The position numbers were made by a program, and so were the translations under genes. Below the pieces are notes generated by a model. The model ran no database searches, had not been told where the DNA came from, and was given only the letters and a program-made list of their open reading frames with translations. From positions 1-43,489 of the forward strand of contig DATJFP010000016.1 in assembly GCA_035495615.1 (NCBI GenBank): a stretch of DNA of 43,489 bases, given 5' to 3'. Shown here piece after piece: positions 1 to 9,505 of this stretch. This stretch comes from Verrucomicrobiia bacterium. Its GTDB lineage: Bacteria > Omnitrophota > Omnitrophia > Omnitrophales > Aquincolibacteriaceae. Each line of letters starts with the position of its first letter. Positions within the stretch are counted from its first letter, which is position 1.

Positions 1-116
1 ACGAGGACGGGCTTCGAGTCCAGTTCATGGAATAACTTCGTCGGCCCCTTTTTCCCTTGGGCCTTGGAGAAGCGGCTGCCGGTTCCGCCGGCAGCCACGA
101 TGAGTGAAATGCGCAT
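1..116 (-). CDS. ispD: IspD, 2-C-methyl-D-erythritol 4-phosphate cytidylyltransferase (N-terminal fragment)
   Basis: Only the first 38 codons are inside the window; the gene runs off the left edge. The visible N-terminus begins MRISLIVAAGGTGSRF, the nucleotide-binding AAGxGxR loop of CTP-dependent cytidylyltransferases, and continues with a PTKLFHEL stretch typical of IspD. IspD makes CDP-methylerythritol in the non-mevalonate isoprenoid pathway. The ATG lies 2 bp after the stop of the upstream yacL-like gene, with GAGG as a ribosome-binding site inside the end of yacL, so the two are co-transcribed. The yacL-ispD order is the same as in Bacillus. Other nucleotidyltransferases share the first loop, so the assignment rests on motif plus context. 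Confidence 0.82.
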   Translation of the reverse strand, partial: MRISLIVAAGGTGSRFSKAQGKKGPTKLFHELDSKPVL

Positions 117-118
117 GA

Positions 119-1234
119 CTACCTCGCGGGCGCCTGATCTCCGTTCGTGACGGGCTTCTTCATCTCGGGCGCGGCCGTCTGGGGAACGCGCGCGGGACGC
201 GCGGCGCCGCGGCTGCGGTCGAAATCGCGTTCGGAATCCTCGGAAAGCTTGGCGAAGATCATGCGGCCGGCCTGGGTCTGGAGCACGCTGGTGATCGAGA
301 CGTTCAGCGTCTGGCCGATGCGGCGGCGGCCGTTGTCCACGACGACCATCGTTCCGTCGTCGAGATACGCCACGCCCTGGTCGTGTTCCTTGCCTTCCTT
401 CAGAATTTTCACCTGCATGAGTTCGCCCGGCATCACGATGGGCTTCAGCGCGTTGGCCAGCTCGTTGATGTTGAGCACTTTCACGCCCTGCAGCTCGGCC
501 ACTTTGTTGAGGTTGAAGTCATTGGTGAAGACCTTCGCGTTCACGACCTGCGCCATTTTCACGAGCTTGGCATCGACGGTGTTGAATTCCGGGAAGTCCA
601 TCTCGTTGATCTGGACGCGCACGTTGGGGTTGCCCTTGATGCGGTTCAGGATGTCGAGCCCGCGGCGGCCGCGGTTGCGCTTCAGCGGGTCGGAGGAATC
701 GGAAATGAGCTGCAGTTCTTTCAGGACAAAGCGCGGCAGGATGAGCTTGCCGGAAAGAAAGTGCGTTTCGCAGATGTCCGCGATGCGGCCGTCGATGATG
801 ACGCTGGTGTCGATCAGGATAAGCTCTTCGCCCGAGCCCTTGGTGTCCAGCTTCACGAACGGGATCATGAGCGTGAATTCGTCCTGGCCCCGGAGGATGG
901 TGATGACGCCGAGGTAGGTGAAGACGATCGCGGTGGAAATCCCGAACTGGCGCATGGCTTCGGGCGTGAAGCCCATGTAGGCCACAACCATCATGGTAAG
1001 CCGGTGGACGAGCAGGCCGAGCGCGGCGCCGATCAGGACGGACAGGATGTTGCGGACGGTGAAGCGCTTGAAGAAGACGTCAATCGAGACGACGAGAAGG
1101 CCGGTAAGAAATCCGATGCCGGCTTTCACGAGAGGAAGGTCCGAGAGATGGAATGCCGCAAACCAGGAATTGTCCGCGTAGTACATGAAGAGGCTGCAAA
1201 GCAGAATGAAAAGAAAACGAATGAAGAGGATCAT
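119..1234 (-). CDS. yacL: YacL-like membrane-anchored PIN/TRAM domain protein
   Basis: The 371-residue protein has four hydrophobic segments in residues 1-115, then a PIN-fold nuclease domain (about 137-265) and a TRAM-like RNA-binding domain (about 270-330). Likely PIN metal ligands are visible: D142 in [14 protein letters not shown]173, D221 and D239. The tail after 335 is low-complexity, rich in Arg, Pro and Ala. Family members are predicted membrane-bound ribonucleases; the substrate is unknown. It sits directly upstream of ispD, as yacL does in Firmicutes, and downstream of mlaD after a 179-bp gap. The ATG is preceded by AAGGAG. Family identity is clear; the biological role is not. Confidence 0.9.
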   Translation of the reverse strand: MILFIRFLFILLCSLFMYYADNSWFAAFHLSDLPLVKAGIGFLTGLLVVSIDVFFKRFTVRNILSVLIGAALGLLVHRLTMMVVAYMGFTPEAMRQFGISTAIVFTYLGVITILRGQDEFTLMIPFVKLDTKGSGEELILIDTSVIIDGRIADICETHFLSGKLILPRFVLKELQLISDSSDPLKRNRGRRGLDILNRIKGNPNVRVQINEMDFPEFNTVDAKLVKMAQVVNAKVFTNDFNLNKVAELQGVKVLNINELANALKPIVMPGELMQVKILKEGKEHDQGVAYLDDGTMVVVDNGRRRIGQTLNVSITSVLQTQAGRMIFAKLSEDSERDFDRSRGAARPARVPQTAAPEMKKPVTNGDQAPAR

Positions 1235-1296
1235 GCGGTGTGCTCCTTACGTTAGACAAACGGAAGAATGAAATGAGATGAAAAATCATGCTCCAT

Positions 1297-1313
1297 ACTG
1301 TATTGACTGTATT
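1297..1313. repeat. tandem 8-bp direct repeat in the mlaD-yacL gap
   Basis: ACTGTATT occurs twice separated by one G (1297-1304 and 1306-1313), a 9-bp period. It lies 63 bp upstream of the yacL start in a 179-bp gap (1235-1413) that otherwise holds no gene and no clear terminator. On the minus strand the repeat reads AATACAGT twice and may supply a weak -10-like TACAGT. It could be a regulator site or part of a promoter; I see no convincing -35 for it. Confidence 0.35.
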
Positions 1314-1413
1314 AACCGTAGCAGCTTTACGAAACAGACTCACGAAGTACCTCTAGTAAATTTAGTAAGGATCGAACAAGGAACGCCTCCGCACCTGGAA
1401 GCGCCGCCTTTTA

Positions 1414-2214
1414 TTAAAAAATGCCTAAAAACTTACCGCCCCCGTCCTTTTTCATCAGCCTCCAGGGGTGGGTCTTGATTTCCTTCACGAAAGCGTCGAG
1501 CTCTTTGTACAGGTCGTCCTTCATCAGAAGCTGGCCGGCCGTGCCTTCGCCGTTCTTCATGTGTTCGAGAATCTGGCTGAGCGAATCCGCGGACGACTGG
1601 ATGTTCTGAATGGTGGTCTTATTGTTCTGGCCCGTTCCGCTCATCAGGGTGTTCAAAGAGTCGGTCAGGTTGCCCAGGTTGATCACGATCTTCTTGAAGG
1701 ACTCGCGGCCTTCGTCTGTCGCAAGCGCGCCCTCGAAGCTGGACAGGATGTTGTCGAGGCGCGTCGCGATGTCGTTGGCTTTTTGGACGAGGGTTTCCAC
1801 GGCAACCGGGTTTTCCCCGTTCACGATGGCGCCGGGCTTGATCGCGGGCGCGTTGCCGGGTTTGGGCGTGACTTCGATGTGCGGCTCGCTGAGGACGTGC
1901 GTGCCGCGGATGAAGAAGCCGTAGTTCTCGCGGATCTCGGTTCCTTTTTCGATAAAGAGCTTCACGTGGACTTTCGTGTCCCCGGTCGCGGGATCGAGGA
2001 CCAGCTTCACGCCGTCCACTTCGCCGATGCGCACGCCGGCCATGCGGACGGGCGCGCCTTTGTCGAGGATGCTCACGTACTCGTAAACCACGTCGAACTT
2101 GTAGCCCGGACGGAAGAGGTAAACGCCGCTGACGAAAAACACGAGGACGGTCAGGATGATGAATCCGATGATGACGAACATGCCGACGACGACTTCATTG
2201 CGGTTCTTTTTCAT
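1414..2214 (-). CDS. mlaD: MlaD-like MCE-domain substrate-binding protein
   Basis: A 266-residue protein with one N-terminal membrane anchor (about 8-31) followed by an MCE domain (about 38-117) and an extended, mostly helical C-terminus (120-266). MCE proteins form periplasmic rings that hold phospholipid for the MlaE/MlaF ABC transporter in the inner membrane. The C-terminal region carries a GxGTAGQLLMKDD stretch of the type seen in long MCE proteins; it is longer than in E. coli MlaD (about 183 aa), so it may form a longer helical barrel. The gene follows mlaE and mlaF in the usual order. No mlaC or mlaB is present in the window. Confidence 0.9.
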   Translation of the reverse strand: MKKNRNEVVVGMFVIIGFIILTVLVFFVSGVYLFRPGYKFDVVYEYVSILDKGAPVRMAGVRIGEVDGVKLVLDPATGDTKVHVKLFIEKGTEIRENYGFFIRGTHVLSEPHIEVTPKPGNAPAIKPGAIVNGENPVAVETLVQKANDIATRLDNILSSFEGALATDEGRESFKKIVINLGNLTDSLNTLMSGTGQNNKTTIQNIQSSADSLSQILEHMKNGEGTAGQLLMKDDLYKELDAFVKEIKTHPWRLMKKDGGGKFLGIF

Positions 2215-2278
2215 AAGTGCCTTTCGTTATTCAACATAACACCTTAGGAAGCCATTTTCATCCATCCGGGGCTTTGTT

Positions 2279-3034
2279 TCAAGAACTTTTATCCTGCGTG
2301 ATCGGGCCTTTGGCCGAACCGCTGATAAACTGCCGGATGACCGGATCCTGCGTATTCTTGAATTCCTCGGGCGTCCCGAGGCCGATGATCTGGCCCTTGT
2401 AAAGCATGGCCATCCGGTCTCCGACCTTGAACGCGCTCGTCATGTCGTGGGTGACCACAATCGACGTGACCTTGAGCTTGTCCGACATCCGCAGGATGAG
2501 ATCATTGATCACGTCCGAATTGATCGGGTCCAGGCCCGTCGTGGGCTCGTCGTACATGATGATTTTCGGGTCGTTGCAGATGGCGCGCGCAAGGCCTACG
2601 CGCTTTTTCATGCCGCCCGACAGCGCGGCCGGCATGTATTCCTCGATGTCGTGCAGTCCCACCAGTTCCAGCTTTTCGCGGACTCTCTCGCGGATCACGT
2701 CCTCGGTGAGATGGGTATGCTCGTAAAGCGAGAAGCCGACGTTTTCACGCACGTTCAGGGAATCGAAGAGCGCCGCGCCCTGGAACAGCATCGAGAGCTT
2801 CGGACGGAATTCGTCCAGCTCGGCCGGTGACAGCGTGAAGATGTCTACGCCGTCGATCAGCACGGTCCCCTGATCCGGTTCGAGAAGCGCCAGGATGTGC
2901 TTGATGAGCACGCTTTTCCCGCAGCCCGACTGCCCCATGATCACCATGGTTTCGCCGTCTTTGATCGTGAGGTTCACGCCTTTCAAAACGTGATGGCTGC
3001 CGAACCACTTGTGCAAATTTTTGATCTCGATCAT
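2279..3034 (-). CDS. mlaF: MlaF-like phospholipid ABC transporter ATPase
   Basis: A 251-residue ABC ATPase. Walker A is GQSGCGKS at 34-41, the signature LSGGM is at 138-142 and Walker B IIMYDEPT is at about 158-165, with a downstream His in VVTHDM. The LSGGM signature and the MlaE/MlaD neighbours place it as the ATPase energising phospholipid movement between the membranes. It ends 64 bp before mlaD and starts 8 bp after mlaE, so the three form an operon. No MlaB STAS subunit is encoded here; homologous systems in many non-proteobacterial diderms also lack it. Confidence 0.93.
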   Translation of the reverse strand: MIEIKNLHKWFGSHHVLKGVNLTIKDGETMVIMGQSGCGKSVLIKHILALLEPDQGTVLIDGVDIFTLSPAELDEFRPKLSMLFQGAALFDSLNVRENVGFSLYEHTHLTEDVIRERVREKLELVGLHDIEEYMPAALSGGMKKRVGLARAICNDPKIIMYDEPTTGLDPINSDVINDLILRMSDKLKVTSIVVTHDMTSAFKVGDRMAMLYKGQIIGLGTPEEFKNTQDPVIRQFISGSAKGPITQDKSS

Positions 3035-3042
3035 CGCGAATC

Positions 3043-3864
3043 CTAGAAAAAGTAAAAAACGGCGGTGAAAAGGGCGTCGGAGGCAATGATCAGCACGAGC
3101 GCGCAGACGACGGCCATGGTCGTGGCGCGTCCCACGCCTTCGGCGCCGCCCGAAGCCCGGAACCCGAAATAGCAGCCGACCGTCGAAATAATGCCGCCGA
3201 AAAAGAACGCTTTAAGAAGCCCGGTCATCACGTCTTTGACGACCATGACGTCCACGCTGCGCTTCAGGTACTGGTGCGAGCTGATGCCGAGCTTGAAGAC
3301 GGCGATGAGATAGCCGCCCATCATGCCGACAATGTCCGAATAAATCGCCAGCATGAACAGCATGAAGAACGCGGCGATGAAGCGCGGGACCACGAGGTAG
3401 CGCACCGGGTCCACCGCGAGCGCTTTCAGCGCATCGATCTGTTCCGTGACTTTCATGGTGCCGAGTTCCGCGGCAATGGAAGCGCCGACGCGGCCGGCCA
3501 CGACCATGGCCGTCAGCACGGGTCCCAGCTCGCGGCAGATGGAAAGCGCGACAAGGTCTGAGATGAACTGCTGCGCGGCAAAAAGTTTCAGCTGGTAAGC
3601 GGACTGCAGCGCGAGCACCATGCCGGTGAAAAGGGCCGTGAGAAAAACGAGCGGCAGCGAAGTCACGCCGATCTTCTGCATCTGGTTCACGGTCAGCTTC
3701 CACTTGATGGGCGTCTGCGTCATGGATTTGATCGTGTCGACGAAGAGAAGGCTGAGGCCGCCCGCGTGATAGGCGAGCTGCATGGACAGGACTCCCACCG
3801 TGCGGAAATAATGATGGATGGGCAAAAATTTGCGCAGCGTTTTCAGATTTTCGTTCACGTGCAT
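3043..3864 (-). CDS. mlaE: MlaE-like phospholipid ABC transporter permease
   Basis: The 273-residue membrane protein has the MlaE permease pattern: an amphipathic N-terminal helix and about five membrane segments, with the conserved core ELGPVLTAMVVAGRVGASIA and ELGTMKVTEQIDAL. It forms the inner-membrane channel of the Mla phospholipid pathway with MlaF and MlaD. The start chosen (MHVNENLK) gives a length close to the family norm of about 260. It lies downstream of an AsmA-like gene, separated by a 71-bp gap that contains one copy of a dispersed 48-bp repeat. Confidence 0.92.
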   Translation of the reverse strand: MHVNENLKTLRKFLPIHHYFRTVGVLSMQLAYHAGGLSLLFVDTIKSMTQTPIKWKLTVNQMQKIGVTSLPLVFLTALFTGMVLALQSAYQLKLFAAQQFISDLVALSICRELGPVLTAMVVAGRVGASIAAELGTMKVTEQIDALKALAVDPVRYLVVPRFIAAFFMLFMLAIYSDIVGMMGGYLIAVFKLGISSHQYLKRSVDVMVVKDVMTGLLKAFFFGGIISTVGCYFGFRASGGAEGVGRATTMAVVCALVLIIASDALFTAVFYFF

Positions 3865-3884
3865 AAGTCGCTTCTTTCCATTGC

Positions 3885-3932
3885 CCCCTCACCCTTCCCT
3901 CTCCCCTTAGGGGAGAGGATTAAGGAGAGGGG
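3885..3932. repeat. 48-bp dispersed repeat, copy 1 (inverted relative to copy 2)
   Basis: The element fills the gap between the AsmA-like gene and mlaE. It contains the inverted repeat CCTCTCCCC-TTA-GGGGAGAGG (about 3899-3919) flanked by further pyrimidine/purine-rich arms. It matches the reverse complement of 20571-20618 at 46 of 48 positions by eye. The hairpin could act as a weak terminator or mRNA-stabilising structure, but there is no T-run after the stem on the minus strand. Confidence 0.8.
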
Positions 3933-3935
3933 CGG

Positions 3936-5834
3936 TTAAAATTTGATCTTGGGCCCCACGGCCGCGTAATTTTCTTCCGTCAGCGGGTCCGACTCGCCGA
4001 GCCGCGTCCCCTTGTTTTCGTTTTTCAAATCCAGGTTGAGCGTGGACAGGCGCGAGAGCACGTCCAGCTCCAGATTGCTGTCCGCCTCGTTGGCGCTCAG
4101 CGACATTCCCTTCCACAAAATGAGCTTGTCCGCGGTCTCGACGCGCACGCCCGCGAGGATGTTGTCCAGCGAGAGATCGAACGCGCCGACCAGATGCAGC
4201 GTGGTCCTGCCCTTGAAGATGCGCGAGTCATCCAGCGCGAGATACGGCGGGAAGCCGCGGAACTGGATCATGGCGCGGTCGAATTCCAGCTTGCCGAGCG
4301 CGCCGTCTTTGATGCTGAAAACGCCGGAGACGTCGGGCTTGCGCGCCGCGCCTTCGATCTTGAGCTTGCCTTCGGCCACGCCGCGGAGCGGCGGCAGCGG
4401 GCGCGCCGCGAATTCCTTGGCGCCGGCCAGGTCGAGGCCGGAAACTTTCAACGCGAGATCGCATTCCGGCTCGCGGCGGTCCAGCATGACCTTGCCCGTC
4501 ATTTCGAAAATGCTGCCCCACGCGCCGGAAAAATCCTTGATGCCGCGCGGGTCGAGACGGAACTTGCCGCGGAAATCATCGAACGGCTCCTGCTCGAGGA
4601 TAAAATAGTCCGTGGAGAAATTCGCCTGGAATTCCCACGCGTCATTGCCCCAGCTCGGCTCCACGGGCGTAAGTTCCACACGCGAGGCCATGACGAGATC
4701 CATGCCGAAAAAATCCAGGTGATTCAGGTCGAGTCCGAGCGTGAAGTCCAGGCCGCTCAGATTGGACGTGACGCTCAGGCGCTGAAAGCCGTTTTCGAAA
4801 GCGAGAGAATAATCCCCGCTTTGGAAATCCAGCATGCCGCGCCCGGACTGTCCGCCGCTGGTCGTGAGGTTTTCGAGAAAAATTTTCGTGGCCTCGCGGC
4901 GGATTCCGCCCTCGAATTCGAAGCGGCGGCCCGCGAGAAAACCCGCGGAAGCATGAATTTTTTGTTTGGCCAGGTCCACGGACGCTTCAAGCCTGCCGAG
5001 CCTTTCGTTTTTACCCAGGTCCATGGCCAGGCGCAGCACAGGCGAATTTCCGCCGTCCATCGACGCCTCGAGAACGCTTTCCCATCCATGCGACTTCACT
5101 TTGAGAGGCCCGGCGCGGAAATTTCCGTTTTCCAGCGTGAGCGCGCCGCGGATGTCTTCGAGGTCCACGGGAAAATCACCGGACAGGCGCGCGCCTTCCA
5201 GCATCACTTTGATGCCGTACTGCTTTTTCAGCAGGTCGACGTAGGCCTTGAGATGAAACGGCCCGCTCAGCACGCCTTCGGCGCTGGCCTTGAAGTCCAG
5301 GTTGGCAATACCGTTGAAGCCGGGCCTGAAGCTGCCGCGGATTTCGCGCAGGATGACCGGCGTATTAATTCCCGGCACCCGGCACTTGATGCGCCCGTCC
5401 CGGAAATCGATTTTCGAAAAAAGCGAACGCAGCGCTTCGTTCTGGGAACCGGCCAGGACGTCGCGCAGGACAAGCGGATCTTCCACTTCCAGGCGCGGGG
5501 CTTCCAGGAAGATGCTGCTGGGAATCCTGAAATTGCGGCTGAGAAGCTGCGTCAGAGGATAGCGGAAAACCGCCCGCGGGATTTCGAGGCCCACGCGGGA
5601 CGGAGCTTCGCCTTTTTCGATGACGATGCCGGTGAGAAGGACTTTGTTGAAGGAACGGACCTGGATGCTTCCGATGGCCACCCGGCCGCCGAACTTGGCC
5701 TCGAGGTGCTGCATGGCCGCGGCCTTGAAGGCGCCCGTCTGGACGTAGCGCTGCAAGAAACCATAGGCCGCGCCCATCGCGAGCAAAAAGCAAACCGACA
5801 GGCCGGCAAAGAAACGGCGGAAGCCTTGGGTCAT
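3936..5834 (-). CDS. AsmA-like lipid-transfer family protein
   Basis: A 632-residue protein with an N-terminal signal anchor (about 8-27) and then a long periplasmic region rich in alternating beta strands. The opening after the anchor, with a conserved Leu-Glu-Ala-x-Phe-Gly-Gly-Arg-Val pattern near 43-52, is the AsmA/TamB-like entry module. These proteins form hydrophobic grooves that carry phospholipid between membranes. It starts immediately after clpC (11-bp gap) and is followed by mlaE-mlaF-mlaD, which supports a lipid-transport role. It is shorter than TamB and YhdP and closer to AsmA or YicH in size. The family call is by pattern and context rather than by a diagnostic residue. Confidence 0.72.
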   Translation of the reverse strand: MTQGFRRFFAGLSVCFLLAMGAAYGFLQRYVQTGAFKAAAMQHLEAKFGGRVAIGSIQVRSFNKVLLTGIVIEKGEAPSRVGLEIPRAVFRYPLTQLLSRNFRIPSSIFLEAPRLEVEDPLVLRDVLAGSQNEALRSLFSKIDFRDGRIKCRVPGINTPVILREIRGSFRPGFNGIANLDFKASAEGVLSGPFHLKAYVDLLKKQYGIKVMLEGARLSGDFPVDLEDIRGALTLENGNFRAGPLKVKSHGWESVLEASMDGGNSPVLRLAMDLGKNERLGRLEASVDLAKQKIHASAGFLAGRRFEFEGGIRREATKIFLENLTTSGGQSGRGMLDFQSGDYSLAFENGFQRLSVTSNLSGLDFTLGLDLNHLDFFGMDLVMASRVELTPVEPSWGNDAWEFQANFSTDYFILEQEPFDDFRGKFRLDPRGIKDFSGAWGSIFEMTGKVMLDRREPECDLALKVSGLDLAGAKEFAARPLPPLRGVAEGKLKIEGAARKPDVSGVFSIKDGALGKLEFDRAMIQFRGFPPYLALDDSRIFKGRTTLHLVGAFDLSLDNILAGVRVETADKLILWKGMSLSANEADSNLELDVLSRLSTLNLDLKNENKGTRLGESDPLTEENYAAVGPKIKF

Positions 5835-5845
5835 GGCCGGGTGCC

Positions 5846-8308
5846 TTAGCTGCTTTTCTCGAACGCGATCACTTCCCCGCGAAGCTCCGCGCGGATCTTG
5901 TCCCCGTCCTGGAATTTGCCGGAGAGGATTTCTTCGGCCAGGACGTTTTCGATGTAGCGCTGCAGCGTCCTCTTGAGCGGACGCGCTCCGAAAACGGGAT
6001 CGTATCCTTTGTCGATGAGGAATTTGAGCGCCTCGGGAGAAAGGCTCAGTTCCATCCTCTTGTCGCGCAGGCGAAGCTTGACCTCTTCGAGTTCCAGATC
6101 GATGATCTGCTCGAGGTCCTGGCGCGTGAGCGGGTGGAAAACGATGATGTCGTCGATCCTGTTCAAAAACTCGGGGCGGAAAACGCGCCGGGTTTCATCC
6201 AGGAGCTTTTTCTTCATCGTGTCGAAATTGACGGCCTCTTCCTTGGGGTTGCCGAAACCAAGGTTGGCCTTGCTTACGAGTTCCGCGCCCACGTTGGAGG
6301 TCATGATCACGATCGTGTTCCGGAAGTCGACCTTGCGGCCGAACGAGTCCGTGAGACGGCCTTCTTCCATGAGCTGGAGAAGGATGTTGAACACGTCGGG
6401 ATGCGCTTTTTCGATTTCATCGAAGAGCACGACCGCGTAAGGCCGGCGGCGCACTTTCTCGGTGAGCTGTCCGCCTTCTTCGTAGCCCACGTAGCCCGGG
6501 GGCGCTCCGACGAGGCGCGACACGTTGAATTTTTCACCGTACTCCGAGCAGTCGACCACCGTGATCGCGTCCGCATCGCCGAACATGAATTCCGCGAGGC
6601 CGCGCGCGAGCAGCGTCTTGCCGACGCCGGTGGGCCCGAGGAAAATGAACGTTCCGATCGGGCGCTTCGGGTTGCGCAGGCCGGAGCGCGAACGGCGCAC
6701 GGCGTGCGAAATGGCGCGGACGGCTTCGTGCTGGCCGATGACGCGCTTGTGCAGTTCTTCTTCCATGCGCAGGAGGCGGCTCGTCTCTTTTTCTTCGAGA
6801 CGCGACACCGGAACGCCCGTCCACTTCGCCACGATCGTGGCGATGTCTTCGTCCGTCACCTGGACTTCGACTTCGGACTTGGATTCCTTCCAGCGCTTCT
6901 TCACGTTGAGGAGTTCTTCCTTGGCCTTGCGTTCGTCGTCGCGGAGTTTCGCGGCTTTCTCGAAATCCTGCGCCTTGATCGCGGCTTCTTTTTCGCGTTT
7001 GAACGCCTCGATGTCCTGTTCCAGCTTCTTTAAGTCCTTAGGCATCGTGGTCATCGAAAGACGCGCGCGGGAAGCGGCTTCGTCGATGAGGTCGATGGCC
7101 TTGTCCGGCAAAAACCGTCCGCTGATGTAGCGTTCGGAGAGCTTCACCGCAGCCTCGATCGAGGCGTCAAGGATCTTCACCCGGTGATGCGCTTCGTACT
7201 TGTCGCGCAGGCCTTTCAGGATCAGGATGGCCTCGTCGACGGACGGCGGGTCCACCATGATCGTCTGGAAACGGCGCGCGAGCGCGGCGTCTTTTTCAAT
7301 GTACTTGCGGTATTCGTCAAGCGTCGTGGCGCCGATGCACTGGATTTCGCCGCGGGCCAGAGCGGGTTTCAGGATGTTCGAGGCATCGATCGCGCCTTCC
7401 GCGCCGCCGGCACCGACCAGCGTGTGGATTTCGTCGATGAACACCATGACATTGTCCGAACGGCGGATCTCGTCCATGACGGCCTTGATGCGCTCTTCGA
7501 ACTGGCCGCGGTATTTCGTGCCGGCCACCATGAGAGCAAGGTCGAGGACGACGATGCGCTTGTCCGCGAGAATTTCCGGAACGTCGCCGGAGATGATGCG
7601 CTGGGCAAGGCCTTCGACAATGGCGGTCTTACCGACGCCGGCTTCTCCGAGAAGCACGGGATTGTTTTTCGTGCGTCGCGCGAGGATCTGGATGACGCGC
7701 TCGATTTCATCGTGACGGTTGACGACGGGGTCCAGCTTGCCTTCGCGCGCAAGCTGCGAAAGATCGCGGCCGAACGCGTCGAGCGCCGGCGTTTTCGCCT
7801 TCGTCTTTCCGGTCCCCATGGCGCCCTGAGAACCCTGGGCGGCATGTCCTCCGGCGGAAGCGCTGGGCGTGGAAGAACCGAGCAGTTTGATGACCTCGGC
7901 GCGGACTTTGTTCAGGTCGAGGCCGACATTCATGAGCACGTGGCTGGCCACGCCCTCGCCTTCTTTAATAAGGCCGAGCAGCAGGTGCTCGGTGCCGATG
8001 TAGTTGTGGCCGAGCCGGCGCGCCTCGTCCATGGCCAGCTCAATGACTTTCTTGGCCTTGGGCGTGAACGGGATGTCCCCGGAAACAATCGTGGCCGGGC
8101 CGAACTGGACCAGCTTCTCGACTTCCAGGCGAATCGTATCCAGGGAAAGGCCCAGGTTTTGAAGGACCGCGGCGGCAACGCTTTCCCCTTCCTTAATAAG
8201 TCCCAGGAGGATGTGCTCGGTTCCGATGTAATCGTGGTTGAAGCGCTTGGCTTCTTCCTTGGCTAAGATGATGACTTTTCTGGCGCGTTCCGTGAAACGG
8301 TCAAACAT
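5846..8308 (-). CDS. clpC: ClpC-type AAA+ unfoldase
   Basis: An 820-residue Clp ATPase. It has two Clp-N repeats (about 1-145), AAA+ module 1 with Walker A GEAGVGKT at 221-228, a middle domain containing a UVR motif ([16 protein letters not shown], about residues 440-455), and AAA+ module 2 with GPTGVGKT near 550. The UVR segment and length match ClpC rather than ClpA or ClpB. ClpC unfolds substrates for ClpP and in Firmicutes recognises proteins phosphorylated on arginine by McsB. The gene follows mcsA-mcsB, consistent with that system. No clpP or ctsR is in the window. The start ATG has GGAGG just upstream. Confidence 0.97.
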   Translation of the reverse strand: MFDRFTERARKVIILAKEEAKRFNHDYIGTEHILLGLIKEGESVAAAVLQNLGLSLDTIRLEVEKLVQFGPATIVSGDIPFTPKAKKVIELAMDEARRLGHNYIGTEHLLLGLIKEGEGVASHVLMNVGLDLNKVRAEVIKLLGSSTPSASAGGHAAQGSQGAMGTGKTKAKTPALDAFGRDLSQLAREGKLDPVVNRHDEIERVIQILARRTKNNPVLLGEAGVGKTAIVEGLAQRIISGDVPEILADKRIVVLDLALMVAGTKYRGQFEERIKAVMDEIRRSDNVMVFIDEIHTLVGAGGAEGAIDASNILKPALARGEIQCIGATTLDEYRKYIEKDAALARRFQTIMVDPPSVDEAILILKGLRDKYEAHHRVKILDASIEAAVKLSERYISGRFLPDKAIDLIDEAASRARLSMTTMPKDLKKLEQDIEAFKREKEAAIKAQDFEKAAKLRDDERKAKEELLNVKKRWKESKSEVEVQVTDEDIATIVAKWTGVPVSRLEEKETSRLLRMEEELHKRVIGQHEAVRAISHAVRRSRSGLRNPKRPIGTFIFLGPTGVGKTLLARGLAEFMFGDADAITVVDCSEYGEKFNVSRLVGAPPGYVGYEEGGQLTEKVRRRPYAVVLFDEIEKAHPDVFNILLQLMEEGRLTDSFGRKVDFRNTIVIMTSNVGAELVSKANLGFGNPKEEAVNFDTMKKKLLDETRRVFRPEFLNRIDDIIVFHPLTRQDLEQIIDLELEEVKLRLRDKRMELSLSPEALKFLIDKGYDPVFGARPLKRTLQRYIENVLAEEILSGKFQDGDKIRAELRGEVIAFEKSS

Positions 8309-8440
8309 GACAACCTCCGACGTTATGATGCCTAAGTGCTTCTAATATATATCTTTTATGCATCTTCCAGCTCTATATTTTCGAACCTTTTGGCTAAAAC
8401 CCGCAATTCTTTTTTCTGGGTCTCATTAAGATAAGTCTGG
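8309..8440. other. mcsB-clpC intergenic region
   Basis: This 132-bp AT-richer gap separates mcsB from clpC. It could hold a clpC-specific promoter; a weak minus-strand pair TTTTAG-16-TATAGA is present. I found no CIRCE element (TTAGCACTC-N9-GAGTGCTAA) and no convincing CtsR tandem heptamer. It contains no gene. Confidence 0.4.
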
Positions 8441-9505
8441 CTATAGGGTTACGTTCTTTAATTTTTCCCGGATCAGGTCGGCCCGGGCCTCGTCCCGCTC
8501 CCCGGAATTGAGGGCCTTGGCCTTGAGCTTCTGCAAATGCGCGGGCTGAATCAAAAGGAACAGCCCGTTCAAATCCTGCTGGGTCAGGTTGATCTTCAGC
8601 ATCCCGGCCTGCACGCCGAGCTGGACCAGCGACAAATGCTGGGTCGCCTCGGTCGACGATATGATGCGGCCGCATTTGAGCGCCCCGAGCGCGCGCCAGA
8701 TCTGGTCCTCGAACTTGCCGGATTTTTTGCTCAGCAGATGCGTCCGCGCCTCTTTCTCGTGCTCGACGACCTGGCGGATGACCCGCTCCAGGTTGTCGAT
8801 GATCTCGTCTTCGCGCTGTCCCAGCGTCATCTGGTTCGAGAACTGGAAAAGATTTCCCGTCGCCTGCGTGCCTTCGCCGTAAAGCCCGCGCGCGGCCAGA
8901 TTGAGTTTCGCCAGCGCCTGCAGGACTTTGTGCACCTGCTTGGTCAGGACAAGCCCGGGCAGGTGCAGCATGCAGGACGCGCGAAGCCCCGTGCCCACGT
9001 TCGTTGGGCAGGCGGTCAGATAACCGAGCCCGGGATTAAACGCGTATTCCATCGAGCCGTCGAATTCATTGTCGATCTTGTTGATGATCTGCCAGGCCTT
9101 TTGCAGGTCGAGCCCCGACTGGAAGGCCTGAAGCCGGAGATGGTCTTCTTCCAGCACCATGATGCTCACCACTTCGTCCGGGCTCATGGCCACGGCGCCG
9201 GCCTCTTTCTGTCCCGCGTGCTCGCGGCTGATCAGGTGCCGTTCGACCAGGAACTGCAAATCCACTTCCGTCAGGCCGTCGAAGCGCACGATCTCGAGAT
9301 TTTTCAGGGCCTCGTTTTTTTTCAGAGACTCTTCCACCGCCTTCACGATCTGCGCCTTCTGCCCGTTCTTCAATTTTTCCAGGAACGGAAAGCCCAGGAT
9401 GTTGCGTGCCAGGCGCAGCCGCGAGCTGACCACGACGTCGGACATGGGCCCCGAAGCGCGCAGCCATTCCGCCGGCTGTCTGACCAAATCGCTCATGCGG
9501 CTCAT
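8441..9505 (-). CDS. mcsB: McsB-like protein-arginine kinase
   Basis: A 354-residue member of the guanidino phosphotransferase family. Visible signatures are the SSRLRLARN phosphagen-kinase loop (27-35), the EEDHLRLQ segment (119-126), which is the bacterial counterpart of the creatine-kinase NEEDH motif, and GEGTQATGNLFQFSNQ (210-225). McsB phosphorylates arginines on proteins to mark them for ClpCP. The chosen ATG at 9505 overlaps the mcsA stop (ATGA), with GGAAAG 8 bases upstream; an alternative ATG at 9496 is possible. Phosphagen kinases of animals are longer and would not sit beside McsA and ClpC, so the arginine-kinase role is well supported by context. Confidence 0.95.
   Translation of the reverse strand: MSRMSDLVRQPAEWLRASGPMSDVVVSSRLRLARNILGFPFLEKLKNGQKAQIVKAVEESLKKNEALKNLEIVRFDGLTEVDLQFLVERHLISREHAGQKEAGAVAMSPDEVVSIMVLEEDHLRLQAFQSGLDLQKAWQIINKIDNEFDGSMEYAFNPGLGYLTACPTNVGTGLRASCMLHLPGLVLTKQVHKVLQALAKLNLAARGLYGEGTQATGNLFQFSNQMTLGQREDEIIDNLERVIRQVVEHEKEARTHLLSKKSGKFEDQIWRALGALKCGRIISSTEATQHLSLVQLGVQAGMLKINLTQQDLNGLFLLIQPAHLQKLKAKALNSGERDEARADLIREKLKNVTL

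Noticed and set aside
3885-3932. Intrinsic terminator after the AsmA-like gene
   Set aside because: The stem is GC-rich but there is no T-run following it on the minus strand, and the same element occurs inside another operon.
8309-8440. CtsR or HrcA operator before clpC
   Set aside because: No CIRCE inverted repeat and no tandem GGTCAAA-type heptamers were found on either strand.
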